Source of the DNA: Xenorhabdus cabanillasii
GTDB lineage: Bacteria > Pseudomonadota > Gammaproteobacteria > Enterobacterales > Enterobacteriaceae
Direction of reading: 5' to 3'
Length of the DNA stretch: 64,000 bases
Assembly (NCBI RefSeq): GCF_003386665.1
Contig: NZ_QTUB01000001.1
Coordinates: 3,100,001 to 3,164,000, forward strand
In this document: in pieces, positions 51,244 to 60,656 of the stretch
Numbering within the stretch: the first letter of the stretch is position 1
How the letters are laid out: each line of letters starts with the position of its first letter
Notes under the pieces: model-generated
The model's database searches: none
Seen by the model: the letters and a program-made list of their open reading frames with translations, nothing else
What the model was told of the DNA's origin: nothing
Program-made: the position numbers and the translations under genes

Positions 51244-52704
51244 TCACAGAAGCGGGCTGAAAAAATAACAGAGACGTTCAAGGATGCGGTGCCGGACGGG
51301 GCGCTTTAGCCATTCCTCACTGTCAAGTAGTGTAGAACGGGTAATATAATCCTGCTGGACAAGCATCAAGTCACTGCCAAACAGCCCGTCGTCAATAATA
51401 ACTGTGATTTCAAAGTTCAACCACAAGCTGCGCATATCCAAATTGACAGAGCCAACCATGCTGAGTTGCCCATCTACTAAAACGCTTTTTGTGTGTAATA
51501 ACCCGTCCTCGAATTGATAAATTTTCACGCCTGCTTCCAGCAATTCTGTAAAAAATGCCCGGCTTGCCCAGCGTACAAGGAATGAGTTGTTCTGGCTTGG
51601 CACAATAATGCTGACATCAACCCCGCGCATGGCCGCAGTACAGATTGCGTGCATTAAATCGTCACTGGGCACAAAGTAGGGCGTAGTAAGAATGAGTTGC
51701 TCTCTGGCAGCAAAAATAGCAGTCATTAGGGATTGCTGGATCAACTCATCGGGAAAACCGGGGCCGGAAGCAATGACCTGAGCGGTATGCCCGGATGCCT
51801 GTTCAAAAGGCATAATATTACTGTCAGGTGGCGGTGGCAGATGGCGTTGACCCGTTTCCATTTCCCAGTCGAAAGCATAGATAATTCCCAATGTTGCTGT
51901 GACAGGGCCTTCCATTCTTACCATGATATCGATCCATTGACCAACTCCTGCATCCTGTTTGAAAAAACGGGGATCTACCATATTCATACTACCGGTATAT
52001 GAAATATAGTTATCGATAAGAATAATTTTTCTATGTTGCCGCAAATCCATGCGACGTAAAAACAGACGGAAGATATTAACTTTTAGTGATTCTACAAATT
52101 CAATGCCGCTCTTACGCATAATGTCAGAGTAGGGGCTACGGCAAAATTGCCAGCTTCCTGCTGAATCCACCATTATACGGCATTTGACACCGCGCTTAGC
52201 TGCACGCATTAAAGCGTCAGTAACCTGATCAACCAACCCGCCAGCCTGCCATATATAAAACACCATTTCGATACTGTGATCAGCGTTTTCTATATCATTG
52301 ATGATCGATTTCAGAGACTTTTCATAAGAAGTCATGAGTTGCATTTGGTTGCCTCTGACACCTCTTATTTTTTGGCGGCGTTCACATAACCGGAACAGTG
52401 GAGCAGCCACTTCACTGTTTTCATTGGCAAAGATATGCTTCGATTTCCTTAGCTCAGAGAGCCAATTAGCCACAGACGAGCGCATCTGTTTTGCTTGTTC
52501 AACTCTGCGTTTACCCAGATGCAGTTCGCCAAATGACAAATAAGCAACAACTCCGACTAAAGGAAGGATGTAAATGATAAGCACCCAAGTCATCGCTGAT
52601 GTCACTGGCCGACGTTTCATCAGAACCCGAATGGTGATACCAGCAATAATCAGCCAGTATAAGAAAAACGCCAGCCAGCTCAGTACAGAATAAATGGTTG
52701 TCAT
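51244..52704 (-). CDS. clsA: Cardiolipin synthase A
   Basis: 486 residues, the E. coli length. It condenses two phosphatidylglycerols to cardiolipin at the inner membrane. Two N-terminal membrane helices (about 5-60) are followed by two phospholipase-D motifs: [19 protein letters not shown] and [21 protein letters not shown] at 52704 gives the family start [13 protein letters not shown]; a TTG three codons upstream is less likely. Confidence 0.97.
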   Translation of the reverse strand: MTTIYSVLSWLAFFLYWLIIAGITIRVLMKRRPVTSAMTWVLIIYILPLVGVVAYLSFGELHLGKRRVEQAKQMRSSVANWLSELRKSKHIFANENSEVAAPLFRLCERRQKIRGVRGNQMQLMTSYEKSLKSIINDIENADHSIEMVFYIWQAGGLVDQVTDALMRAAKRGVKCRIMVDSAGSWQFCRSPYSDIMRKSGIEFVESLKVNIFRLFLRRMDLRQHRKIILIDNYISYTGSMNMVDPRFFKQDAGVGQWIDIMVRMEGPVTATLGIIYAFDWEMETGQRHLPPPPDSNIMPFEQASGHTAQVIASGPGFPDELIQQSLMTAIFAAREQLILTTPYFVPSDDLMHAICTAAMRGVDVSIIVPSQNNSFLVRWASRAFFTELLEAGVKIYQFEDGLLHTKSVLVDGQLSMVGSVNLDMRSLWLNFEITVIIDDGLFGSDLMLVQQDYITRSTLLDSEEWLKRPVRHRILERLCYFFSPLL

Positions 52705-53029
52705 CGGTGGCAATCAATCCTGTTTAGGTATTTTAATACTGTTGTTAGTGCAAGTTTCTGGAAATTTGGAAAAACTATCAAGGGAATACAGCCAAATTGG
52801 CAGAAAATAACCAAAATATTGCCAATATACAGTCAAATCCAATCTTATATATTATATGATTGGATTTGGCTAATCAGATGTTATTTATTTGTTTTATTAA
52901 ATTATGATGAAACATATTCAATATGAATATTGAGACAAATCTGTGATTAGTTGACATCCTTGATAATGACATTTAAGAATAATGTCATTCACTTGTATTG
53001 AGAGAAAGTTTAAACAACCAGGGTATTTT
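52705..53029. other. clsA/yciY spacer with strong hairpin
   Basis: 325 bases, no gene. CAAATCCAATC (52834-52844) and GATTGGATTTG (52858-52868) form an 11-base perfect stem with a 13-base AT loop; a small GCCAAATTGGC palindrome lies just upstream (about 52793). Confidence 0.6.
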
Positions 53030-53206
53030 ATGAAAAAAAGCAGGAATGAAGTAGGAAGATGGCGTCTCCTTCGTCAAAAAAATATCCGCCGCCGTCGTTG
53101 GTTAGAAGGTCAGTCACGCCGAAATTCACGTATCTACACATTGCGTAAGATGGATAATTACAAACATCGCAGGTCGATTCTGTTCATACAAAACGCAGAG
53201 CTGTAG
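53030..53206 (+). CDS. yciY: Small basic protein YciY
   Basis: 58 residues, very Arg-rich (RWRLLRQKNIRRRRWLEGQS), function unknown. It matches E. coli YciY in NEVGRWRLLRQ and WLEGQSRRNSRIY and in position between cls and tonB. ATG at 53030 has AGGG eight bases before it; the longer open frame upstream is not needed. Confidence 0.88.
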   Translation: MKKSRNEVGRWRLLRQKNIRRRRWLEGQSRRNSRIYTLRKMDNYKHRRSILFIQNAEL

Positions 53207-53263
53207 CTGTTTTAAATCTGATATGTGTATGTGGCATGATGCAGATGTTTTTGGATCTTTATT

Positions 53264-53282
53264 GAATATGATAGTCATTTGC
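53264..53282 (+). promoter_or_regulatory. Fur box of tonB
   Basis: GAATATGATAGTCATTTGC matches the 19-base Fur consensus GATAATGATAATCATTATC at 14 positions. A second, weaker inverse copy of its core (TGACTATCA, 53309-53317) lies 31 bases on. Iron repression of tonB is well known in enterobacteria. Confidence 0.75.
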
Positions 53283-53340
53283 ATTTAAACTAATGGCTAT
53301 CCTAAAATTGACTATCATGCTGCTAATCAAGAATTTTCTT

Positions 53341-54024
53341 ATGCGTTGGATACACTGGCCAGTACTACTTTCTGTTTGTTTACATATTTTCATTGCTGTG
53401 GCGCTTTTTGGCTCCATTAAATCTGGAGAATCACCGGAAGTACCTCCGATGTCTGTCGCTATGATCCAGTTGGCAGCAGAAGAGGTTCCTGTTTCTGAAG
53501 CTGCTACACCTGAGTCCATTTCTGAACCAGAACCTGAGCCTGAACCTATTGCAAAAATAGCGCTACCTAAACCTAAGCCTGAAAAGAAACCGAAAGAGAA
53601 GAAAATTGCTAAAAAAGAGTTTAAGCCAAAAGAGATAAAGACGGAAAAAACATCAGAAGAACCTGTGAAACCGATTACGGATCAGGAACCTCTGTTAGCA
53701 AAAAACTTGAATGACCAGAAACCAACTGATTCTGCTATCAGAGACATCCCTAAAGCTCAAAATGGGCCGAAGGCGTTGAACAGGATGGATCCTGTTTATC
53801 CATCCAGAGCGCAGCAGTTGGGTACAGAAGGCACTGTGCGGGTAAAATATGATATTGATGAAAATGGCCGGGTTAAGAATATAGAAATTATTTCTGCGGA
53901 TCCTAAAAATGTTTTCGAGCGTGAGGTGAAAAAAGCCATGAGGAAATGGCGATATGAAAAGAAACCGGCAACGGGGTATATGACTACCATTGAATTCAAG
54001 TTGACAGGAGTTTCATTATCATAA
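53341..54024 (+). CDS. tonB: Energy transducer TonB
   Basis: 227 residues from the chosen start. One N-terminal membrane anchor (PVLLSVCLHIFIAVALFG, about 5-25) with the conserved His, a periplasmic Pro/Glu/Lys-rich spacer (EPEPEPEP, KPKPEKKPKEKK) and the C-terminal TonB domain (YPSRAQQLGTEGTVRVKYDI). It couples ExbBD proton flow to siderophore and vitamin B12 receptors. In-frame ATGs at 53293 and 53317 overlap the Fur-controlled promoter region, so MRWIHWP at 53341 is preferred. Confidence 0.94.
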   Translation: MRWIHWPVLLSVCLHIFIAVALFGSIKSGESPEVPPMSVAMIQLAAEEVPVSEAATPESISEPEPEPEPIAKIALPKPKPEKKPKEKKIAKKEFKPKEIKTEKTSEEPVKPITDQEPLLAKNLNDQKPTDSAIRDIPKAQNGPKALNRMDPVYPSRAQQLGTEGTVRVKYDIDENGRVKNIEIISADPKNVFEREVKKAMRKWRYEKKPATGYMTTIEFKLTGVSLS

Positions 54025-54052
54025 TTTCTTATCAGTAATATCCCACATCAAT

Positions 54053-54079
54053 AGCAGGAGATATAAAATGTCTCCTGCT
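54053..54079 (+). terminator. Hairpin after tonB
   Basis: AGCAGGAGA (54053-54061) and TCTCCTGCT (54071-54079) form a nine-base stem, 29 bases after the tonB stop; the U tract is weak. Confidence 0.6.
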
Positions 54080-54271
54080 CTCATATAAAATTCTGGATTT
54101 TTGTATTTAACTTTGTTTTACTGAATTCAAGGGAAGGGGAATAAACACTTTTTCATGATAATCTTAAAGAAATTTTAAGATGCAATAATCATGAGGGATA
54201 TCTAAGTCAAATTGGAATATTGCTGTAGGCCAGCTGAGCTTTTTCCTATTTTAATAAAGCAGATTAATTTT

Positions 54272-55012
54272 ATGATTGACGATATTTTACATGATGCAAT
54301 TAAGTATGCCAAAAGATTCTTTGGTAGAAGAACAACTAATAAATTTTATCCTGATCTCAGTGTATTACCAGAATCTGAACAGTCAATATATCAAAGAAGT
54401 ACGATTGTCAGCAGGATGGAGAGACATAAGAAAATTCGTCTTGAACTCTATAATTTAAAAGAAATTGATCAAAAGCATCAGTATTTATTAAGTAATGAGC
54501 ATAACAACCTGGTTGGGAACTGTCCTGAACTTTGTTTAGCAGCATACATTTATTTAACTAAAGAACGTGCAAAAGATATCTGGGAGTTATATAGCGCAAG
54601 TTGGAATTACGAATACCCTCAGTTAACTTGTCCTATTTACATTCAGCAGATTTACACATTGGGTGTATACGATCATGTATTCTTATTGCTGGATCATCCT
54701 GATTCTATAGTTCGTAGGCCAAAGATTGGAACTATATATCACGAATTGCCGGAGGGCACATGGGTTTGTGATCCATGGGCAGATATTGTTTGCTTAGCAG
54801 AAGACTATAATGATAGGTGGAAACATCGGATGATGGAATGGAATCATCAGGGAATGTGTTTGTTATTAAAATCACCCGGCTCCTCATCACCTTCTGCGGA
54901 AAGTTTATCGCCTTTAAAAAAATATACATATCTGACGGTTGAGTGTAGTGATAAGCAGGTTTATCGTATGTCTGCTATATATCAGGATGGTCAAGTAGAA
55001 ACCTTTCATTGA
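54272..55012 (+). CDS. Putative papain-fold cysteine hydrolase/deamidase effector
   Basis: 246 residues from ATG 54272; an in-frame TTG at 54212 is an alternative. I do not recognise a named protein. A possible catalytic triad is visible: Cys84 in NLVGNCPELCLAAY, at the start of a helix; His135 in GVYDHVFLLLDH, on a predicted strand; and Asp167 in GTWVCDPWADIVC. This order and the DPWA motif recall papain-like toxin and glutamine-deamidase domains (Pasteurella toxin C3 domain, SseI), but His-Asp spacing is 32 rather than about 15, so the family link is an inference. There is no signal peptide or membrane segment. The AT-rich gene is inserted between tonB and yciA, which are adjacent in E. coli, suggesting horizontal gain. 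No immunity gene is visible, which favours a host-directed effector. Confidence 0.6.
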   Translation: MIDDILHDAIKYAKRFFGRRTTNKFYPDLSVLPESEQSIYQRSTIVSRMERHKKIRLELYNLKEIDQKHQYLLSNEHNNLVGNCPELCLAAYIYLTKERAKDIWELYSASWNYEYPQLTCPIYIQQIYTLGVYDHVFLLLDHPDSIVRRPKIGTIYHELPEGTWVCDPWADIVCLAEDYNDRWKHRMMEWNHQGMCLLLKSPGSSSPSAESLSPLKKYTYLTVECSDKQVYRMSAIYQDGQVETFH

Positions 55013-55128
55013 GTTATTTAAATACGAGATAATATCTCCTGCCAGTAAAATGACAACAAAAGCATTATAAGCGTTAAACTTTATGTTTTTTAATTTATCA
55101 TTACTTATCAGCAATAAAAATTAGCAAT

Positions 55129-55158
55129 AAAAAAGGAGCTCATTCAATGCGCTCCTTT
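55129..55158 (-). terminator. yciA terminator
   Basis: On the minus strand AAAGGAGC pairs with GCTCCTTT and is followed by a T-rich run (plus-strand arms 55132-55139 and 55151-55158). Confidence 0.8.
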
Positions 55159-55187
55159 AGTTTGTGAGTTACGTTTCTAATGAATCG

Positions 55188-55622
55188 TTACTCGGAATCA
55201 CTGCTTTCCAGTTTGAAGTTTCTTTTCCCTTCCGGTAAAGGACGGGAAGTATTATTTTCATTAACAGCTACGTATGTGAAAACAGCTTCTGTTGCCCGGT
55301 AACGTTGCCCAACTGGTTCAGAGGCTACTTTCTTCACCCAAACTTCAATATGAATGGTGATGGATGAATTTCCCGTTTTCAGACAACGGGCATAACAGCA
55401 AACGACGTCACCTACCGCAACTGGTTTTAGGAAACTGATTCCATTTACGCTGACAGTAACTACGCGTCCCAGAGCAATTTCTTTTGCCAGAATTGCGCCG
55501 CCAATATCCATTTGAGACATCAGCCAGCCACCGAAGATATCTCCATTGGCATTAGTGTCAGCGGGCATGGCCAGTGTACGGAGAACCAATTCTCCATTTG
55601 GTAAGCATTGTTGTTGTGTCAT
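55188..55622 (-). CDS. yciA: Acyl-CoA thioesterase YciA
   Basis: 144 residues, hotdog fold. It hydrolyses a broad range of acyl-CoAs, giving free acids and CoA. Conserved PADTNANGDIFGGWLMSQMD contains the active-site Asn/Asp region, and VGDVVCCYARCL follows. It lies 75 bases after yciB on the same strand, the E. coli order yciC-yciB-yciA, here interrupted between yciC and yciB. Confidence 0.96.
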   Translation of the reverse strand: MTQQQCLPNGELVLRTLAMPADTNANGDIFGGWLMSQMDIGGAILAKEIALGRVVTVSVNGISFLKPVAVGDVVCCYARCLKTGNSSITIHIEVWVKKVASEPVGQRYRATEAVFTYVAVNENNTSRPLPEGKRNFKLESSDSE

Positions 55623-55697
55623 TAGAAAACTTGCTTTATTTGGTGATTACAACAATACCTGCCAGTAATTCAGCAGGTATCCATATGAAAGTTATTA

Positions 55698-56234
55698 TTA
55701 TTCTTGTTCGCGAGGCAGATGGCGGTAGATATATATCACACTCAATACGGTAAAGACCAGTGTTAATGCTGTTAACCCGAACACTTTAAAGTTTACCCAA
55801 ATATTTTGAGGTAGCCAGAAAGCAACATAAATATTTGCCAACGCGCAGGTGATAAAGAAGATTGCCCAAGCCATGTTCAGCTTGTTCCAGATAGTATCAG
55901 GTAATTTTAATTCTTTACCCAACATCCGTTGGATCAGTGGCTTTTTCATAACCCATTGGCTAATAAGCAGAACCAAGGCAAAAATAGTATAAACGGCAGT
56001 TACCTTCCATTTGATGAATAAATCGCTGTGAAAAGCCAATGTCAATGTGCCGAAGATGGCAACCATGACAAATGTAATTAAGGAGGATTTTTCAACTTTA
56101 CGATAGATCAAATAGGTGATGACAACGGCCAGGCCTGTCGCTGCTATCAACGCTCCTGAAGCATAGAAAATGTCGTACATCTTGTAGACGACGAAAAAAA
56201 CGACTAATGGCAAAAAGTCTAAAAGTTGTTTCAT
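55698..56234 (-). CDS. yciB: Inner-membrane septation protein YciB (IspZ)
   Basis: 178 residues (E. coli 179), five predicted membrane helices and no long soluble part. It is linked to cell-envelope synthesis and septation. Conserved start [20 protein letters not shown] and block [21 protein letters not shown]. It is divergent from the SulP gene. Confidence 0.95.
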   Translation of the reverse strand: MKQLLDFLPLVVFFVVYKMYDIFYASGALIAATGLAVVITYLIYRKVEKSSLITFVMVAIFGTLTLAFHSDLFIKWKVTAVYTIFALVLLISQWVMKKPLIQRMLGKELKLPDTIWNKLNMAWAIFFITCALANIYVAFWLPQNIWVNFKVFGLTALTLVFTVLSVIYIYRHLPREQE

Positions 56235-56409
56235 AAATTGGGCTCACTTTAATACCGATGATGGCATGTTCCTGAATTTATGCCAGAGTGTATCAGATCT
56301 CAATGAAATGGTTTAAAGAAAAAGGTTGGGAGCAGAATGATGAGGATTGTGAGTTTTGATTTAACACAGCATTATAATGTGTCTCATTTCACGAAAGGAC
56401 TGTAATGCT

Positions 56410-58149
56410 ATGTTGTGGAAAAGCACATTGTGGAAAAGCGTGTTGAAGTGGAAAAGATTATATCGCTGGATGCCGGGATTGGAGAGTCTTTGTCACTACC
56501 GTAAAGAGTATTTCAGGCATGATGTGCGAGCCGGTTTGTCTGTTGCTGCTGTCGCCTTGCCTGTTGCGATTGCTTATGCTGAATTAATGGGAATAAGCGC
56601 TATCATTGGCCTGTATGCCTGTATTTTACCCATGATTGCTTATGCAATGTTTGGAACATCTCGCCAGTTGATAGTCGGGCCGGATGCGGCAACATGTGCT
56701 GTTATCGCGGCTGCGGTTACTCCTTTGGCGTTAGGGAATGAAGATGTTCGCTGGCAGCTCGCCATCGTGATGACATTGATGACAGGGTTTTGGTGCATAC
56801 TGGCAAGTCATTTTCGGCTGGGAGCATTTGCTGATTTTATCTCCAGACCCATCTTAAAAGGTTTTATTAATGGAGTAGCGATTACTATTATGGCGGATCA
56901 GATCGCCAAAGTATTTGGGCTTTCCGGTTTACCACCAGAATTGATTGAACGATTGGTTGCATTACCGCATAAATTACTGGCATCTCATTGGCCGACTGTC
57001 GGGATGTCCGTAATGACGTTATTAGTTCTGCTGAGTGTACGTTTTCTGCGACCAGGTTGGCCCGCACCATTGCTGGCGATGATCATTTCTACTTATGTGA
57101 GTTGGCAATTTGAATTGAGTCAATATGGTATTCAGATTGTTGGTCATATGGAGGGCGGTTTGCCGATTGTCCCAATGCCTGAATTCGAATTCGGCAATAT
57201 ACGTGATTTGGTTGTTCCTTCCATCAACCTTGCGGTGATCAGTTTTGTCAGTTTCATGATGACAGCACGCAGTTTTGCCAGTAAAAATGGTTATCAGGTG
57301 GATGCAGATTTAGAATTACGGGCGTTAGGCATCGCCAATATTGCGTCATCGTTATCACAGGGATTTGCAGTCAGCGCCGCCAGCAGCCGTACCGCAGTCA
57401 ATGATGCTCTTGGTGGGAAAACGCAGATGGTATCGATTATCTCTGCAATAGCCATATTATTAGTATTATTTTTTATGACTGAATTTCTGTCATATATCCC
57501 ATTATCATCATTAGGCATTGTCCTGATCTTTTCTACCTGGTCATTACTCGGGTTAAAGAATATCTGGGCATATCGGAAACGTAATCGTCAGGCTTTTATA
57601 TTATCTATTTTCACATTGATTGCAGTTTTATTAGTCGGTGTAATTGATGGTATTGGTTTTGCGGTATTACTGGGTTTATTACAATTTTTACGTATTATTT
57701 TTCGTCCTTCTGATCAGCTGTTGGGTGTGAATGAGCAAGGTATGATCCGCTCAATCAATCAAGGTAATGATATTGAAGCAGTAGATAGCGTGATGATATA
57801 TCGTTTTAATTCACCTTTAACTTACTTTAATGTCGGGTATTTTAAAAGACGGATTTTACAGCATGTAAATAGTACCCCAAAACGCCCTGAATGGTTAGTC
57901 GTGGATGCAACAGTCAGTTTTACCTATGATGATGTCAGTGTGTTTGCTGCGTTGGATGAACTCATTACGGAACTGAAACGAAAAAGAATAACGTTAATCC
58001 TTGCTGGCCGCAGAACTGAATTGAAGAACTGGATCAAACAAAACAAACTCAAGCGTAGTGATGAGGATTTAATTGTTGTTCCTGATCTCTATTTTGCTAT
58101 TCGTTTGATTCAGAGTAAGAAACAAGTTGAAGAGAAAGAGCCTCGCTGA
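56410..58149 (+). CDS. SulP-family anion transporter with STAS domain
   Basis: 579 residues. About 10-12 membrane helices (residues 40-430) with SulP signatures VAAVALPVAIAYAELMG and MFGTSRQLIVGPDAAT, then a C-terminal STAS domain (about 450-560, YRFNSPLTYFNVGYFKRRIL). Family members carry sulfate, bicarbonate or dicarboxylates (DauA); the substrate cannot be read here. ATG at 56410 has AAAGGA ten bases upstream. It is inserted in plus orientation between yciB and yciC, which are neighbours in E. coli. Confidence 0.92.
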   Translation: MLWKSTLWKSVLKWKRLYRWMPGLESLCHYRKEYFRHDVRAGLSVAAVALPVAIAYAELMGISAIIGLYACILPMIAYAMFGTSRQLIVGPDAATCAVIAAAVTPLALGNEDVRWQLAIVMTLMTGFWCILASHFRLGAFADFISRPILKGFINGVAITIMADQIAKVFGLSGLPPELIERLVALPHKLLASHWPTVGMSVMTLLVLLSVRFLRPGWPAPLLAMIISTYVSWQFELSQYGIQIVGHMEGGLPIVPMPEFEFGNIRDLVVPSINLAVISFVSFMMTARSFASKNGYQVDADLELRALGIANIASSLSQGFAVSAASSRTAVNDALGGKTQMVSIISAIAILLVLFFMTEFLSYIPLSSLGIVLIFSTWSLLGLKNIWAYRKRNRQAFILSIFTLIAVLLVGVIDGIGFAVLLGLLQFLRIIFRPSDQLLGVNEQGMIRSINQGNDIEAVDSVMIYRFNSPLTYFNVGYFKRRILQHVNSTPKRPEWLVVDATVSFTYDDVSVFAALDELITELKRKRITLILAGRRTELKNWIKQNKLKRSDEDLIVVPDLYFAIRLIQSKKQVEEKEPR

Positions 58150-58161
58150 GCAGGGCGAGGC
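58140..58161. terminator. Hairpin between SulP gene and yciC
   Basis: GCCTCGC (58140-58146) pairs with GCGAGGC (58155-58161), overlapping the end of the SulP gene. It is in the convergent spacer and lacks a clear T run. Confidence 0.5.
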
Positions 58162-58193
58162 AATTGATTTCTTATATGTAACTAACTTGTAAT

Positions 58194-58934
58194 TTACTGA
58201 TTTTGTGGTTTAGTCAGCATATACAAACGGAATAGATAAATCAGCAGCACAGAAGACAGCAGATTATTCAGTGATGATAGTGCGATATCAGGCAGTCTAG
58301 ACAAACCCAGAACTAAAATCAGCTTTATTGCAATCCATAATAATACAGCAGGAACTAACAGGCGGAAATTATTGAACGCTAATCTCCAGCTTTCTTGCAT
58401 AGAAGTAAAGACCCCTTTACCTTTATCAAGCAGAAAAATCGGGGCAAATGCAAATGTGATTGAAAACAAAACTCCTGGGATGAACATCAACACATAACCC
58501 ACCTGAACCAATAGAGTACAGATAAACATCAGCAATAACATCTTAGGTAATTGAATAAGCGATAGCTTACTGACCTGTAATGCGTTGGTTTGATGCCCGT
58601 TTGAAATAGCACTGATAAGTATCAATACACTGACAGTGAGTAAAGTATCGCCAAATATGTTGGAAAATAGGATCCCGAATGCTGTACGCAGGAACATTAA
58701 CTGCTCTTCCGGGGTCAATTGTTCTACGAAGTTTTTAATGCTTGCATTGCCTGATTCCTTGAAAGCATCTTGTATCTCAACCAGTAACTTGAGTTGCTCA
58801 CCATCAGGTATGAAAATATGCTCCAGCAGTGTTGTCACCAACGCGGCCAAAACAGAGAGTATGACAATATTCAACAGTTGATGCTTAAAGAAGTTGAGGC
58901 TGTCACGATACAGGGTATTTACCGTGATGGGCAT
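58194..58934 (-). CDS. yciC: UPF0259 membrane protein YciC
   Basis: 246 residues, about six membrane helices, function unknown. Conserved end VLLIYLFRLYMLTKPQNQ and start MPITVNTLYRDSLNFFKHQL match YciC. ATG at 58934 is preferred over a frame opening nine codons upstream because AGGAG lies nine bases before it. Divergent from ompW as in E. coli. Confidence 0.94.
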   Translation of the reverse strand: MPITVNTLYRDSLNFFKHQLLNIVILSVLAALVTTLLEHIFIPDGEQLKLLVEIQDAFKESGNASIKNFVEQLTPEEQLMFLRTAFGILFSNIFGDTLLTVSVLILISAISNGHQTNALQVSKLSLIQLPKMLLLMFICTLLVQVGYVLMFIPGVLFSITFAFAPIFLLDKGKGVFTSMQESWRLAFNNFRLLVPAVLLWIAIKLILVLGLSRLPDIALSSLNNLLSSVLLIYLFRLYMLTKPQNQ

Positions 58935-59232
58935 GAAAATGGCTCCTATCAGATGAAACAATGATGATACCCAATTGTACCTTGTTCGACAGATTATTGG
59001 ATACTTAAAAGATAAAGTTAGTAACTATTGCACAATATTTGTTACCAGAAGTGTTTTTTTGGTTAATTTTTGTTCTCATGATAATTGCGTTAGTTCTGTG
59101 TTAACTGAACAGGATCTAATTGATATATATTAGTTGTCAATATAATACTAATATTCTTAATTATAGGTTGTAATCAAAAATTGATATAAAAATATGAAAT
59201 TTTCTTCACCATAAATATATATTCAGATAACT

Positions 59233-59246
59233 TTGATTTGGATCAA
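59233..59246 (+). promoter_or_regulatory. Consensus FNR box of ompW
   Basis: TTGATTTGGATCAA matches the FNR consensus at all ten defined positions. It is 66-80 bases upstream of the ompW start codon; a class II start would fall near 59281, with an AT-rich -10 (near 59269-59274). The rest of the yciC/ompW spacer (58935-59312) holds no gene. Confidence 0.8.
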
Positions 59247-59312
59247 TTAAAAATATCTCATAGATGAAATAATAAATTTGTAAATACTAAGAACACATAA
59301 ATGGGATTGATA

Positions 59313-59954
59313 ATGAAAAAGATTTCTGCGCTTGTCTTGGCTGCTGTAACTCTGGCCCCATCATTGACTTTTGCCCATGAAACCGGTGATTTCCTATTCC
59401 GTGCAGGTACAGCTACAGTAAGACCAAATGCTGGCTCTGATAACGTTTTAGGTTTAGGTTCGTTTGATGTAAATAATAACACACAGTTAGGCTTAACTTT
59501 CGGTTATATGGTCACTGATAACATTGGTGTTGAATTATTGGCTGCTACGCCATTTCAGCATAATGTTAACCTGCCAAAAGCCGGTGAGATCGCGAGGGTT
59601 AAACATTTACCACCAACATTAATGGCACAATACTATTTTGGTGATAAAGAAAATAATTTACGCCCTTATATTGGTGTAGGGGTAAACTACACAACTTTTT
59701 TTGATGAAAAATTTAATAATAATGCAACGGTTAAAGCGGCGAATTTAAATAGCCTGGATCTGAAAGATTCCTGGGGGGTTGCAGGTCAGGTAGGTTTAGA
59801 TTATCAACTGGATAAAAACTGGATGTTGAATACTTCACTCTGGTGGATGAATATTGAAACTGATGTGAAATTTAAAGCAGGAGATAAGGATTATAAATAT
59901 AAAACCCGTCTTGACCCTTGGGTATTTATGTTTGGTGTCGGTTATAAATTCTGA
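59313..59954 (+). CDS. ompW: Outer membrane protein OmpW
   Basis: 213 residues. Signal peptide about 1-21 (MKKISALVLAAVTLAPSLTFA, cut before HETGDFL, shown for position). An eight-stranded outer-membrane barrel with a narrow hydrophobic channel, ending in the aromatic WVFMFGVGYKF for Bam insertion. Conserved LLAATPFQHNVNL and HLPPTLMAQYYFGDK. An in-frame ATG at 59301 exists, but GGGA inside it makes a good ribosome site for 59313. FNR control is likely (box at 59233). Confidence 0.96.
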   Translation: MKKISALVLAAVTLAPSLTFAHETGDFLFRAGTATVRPNAGSDNVLGLGSFDVNNNTQLGLTFGYMVTDNIGVELLAATPFQHNVNLPKAGEIARVKHLPPTLMAQYYFGDKENNLRPYIGVGVNYTTFFDEKFNNNATVKAANLNSLDLKDSWGVAGQVGLDYQLDKNWMLNTSLWWMNIETDVKFKAGDKDYKYKTRLDPWVFMFGVGYKF

Positions 59955-59991
59955 TTATTTGATGATGCGAGTGTAATTAACCTGTGTGTTT

Positions 59992-60053
59992 GATAACCCA
60001 ATAGATTTCAAGGTGCATCTTTGTTAGCTGCATCTTGAAAGATAAAGGGTATA
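59992..60053. repeat. About 60-base palindromic intergenic repeat (copy B)
   Basis: The halves ATTTCAAGGTGCATCTTTG and GCTGCATCTTGAAAGAT form an imperfect inverted repeat; read on the minus strand it aligns along its length with the copy at 10441-10503. Confidence 0.7.
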
Positions 60054-60116
60054 AGAGAGAGCCAATGTGGCATAGCATATGCTATGTCACATTTTTATGG
60101 TATTTTTCAAATTTAT

Positions 60117-60431
60117 TCACCGAAGTTTTATGGAGTTAATAACAGTTTTAACTCCCTTAATCCCTCTTGCAATTTGAATTGCTTGTTTGACCTCTTCAGG
60201 AGAACGTGCAAATCCACTTAATTGAACACGCCCTTTATAGGTTTCTACATTAATGTCATTGGATCTTAAATTATTAACCTTAAACAGTGCGGTTTTTATT
60301 TTGGTAGTGATTACCGTGTCATCAATGTAGTTTCCAGTGCTTTCTGTTGTTGCCGTTGGAGCACATGCAGATACCGTAACGGCTATAACGGCAGCAATAA
60401 AAAATGCAGGAATTGTCTTCAATCTTTTCAT
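60117..60431 (-). CDS. BON-domain lipoprotein (OsmY/YraP-like)
   Basis: 104 residues. Lipoprotein signal with lipobox VSAC, lipidated Cys23, then one BON domain (about 35-104; DDTVITTKIKTALF, VETYKGRVQLSGFARSPEEV). BON proteins bind phospholipid and help envelope stability under osmotic stress. E. coli has yciE/F/G at this place between ompW and trpA; those are absent. No particular function can be assigned. Confidence 0.88.
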   Translation of the reverse strand: MKRLKTIPAFFIAAVIAVTVSACAPTATTESTGNYIDDTVITTKIKTALFKVNNLRSNDINVETYKGRVQLSGFARSPEEVKQAIQIARGIKGVKTVINSIKLR

Positions 60432-60656
60432 AGTCGTTCTCCGTTGATGTCAAAAAATAATGTTGTTAAACATAAACATTATTTTTCTGTTACTTTGATT
60501 TTTCATTTCATTTGGTTACAAGATTTTATTACAGGGTGATAATGTGATGACGATAATTAAGAAGTATTATTGAAGACAGAAGAATTTACAAATAACGGAG
60601 GTTATTTTTCAGGCAGTAATTCCCCCATAAACTGATCTATGGAGGAAAGACAGATA

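Noticed and set aside
54272..55012. Direct assignment to the SseI/PMT or YopT families
   Set aside because: The Cys-His (51) and His-Asp (32) spacings differ from those families (about 40 and 15 for PMT/SseI), so only a fold-level suggestion is made.
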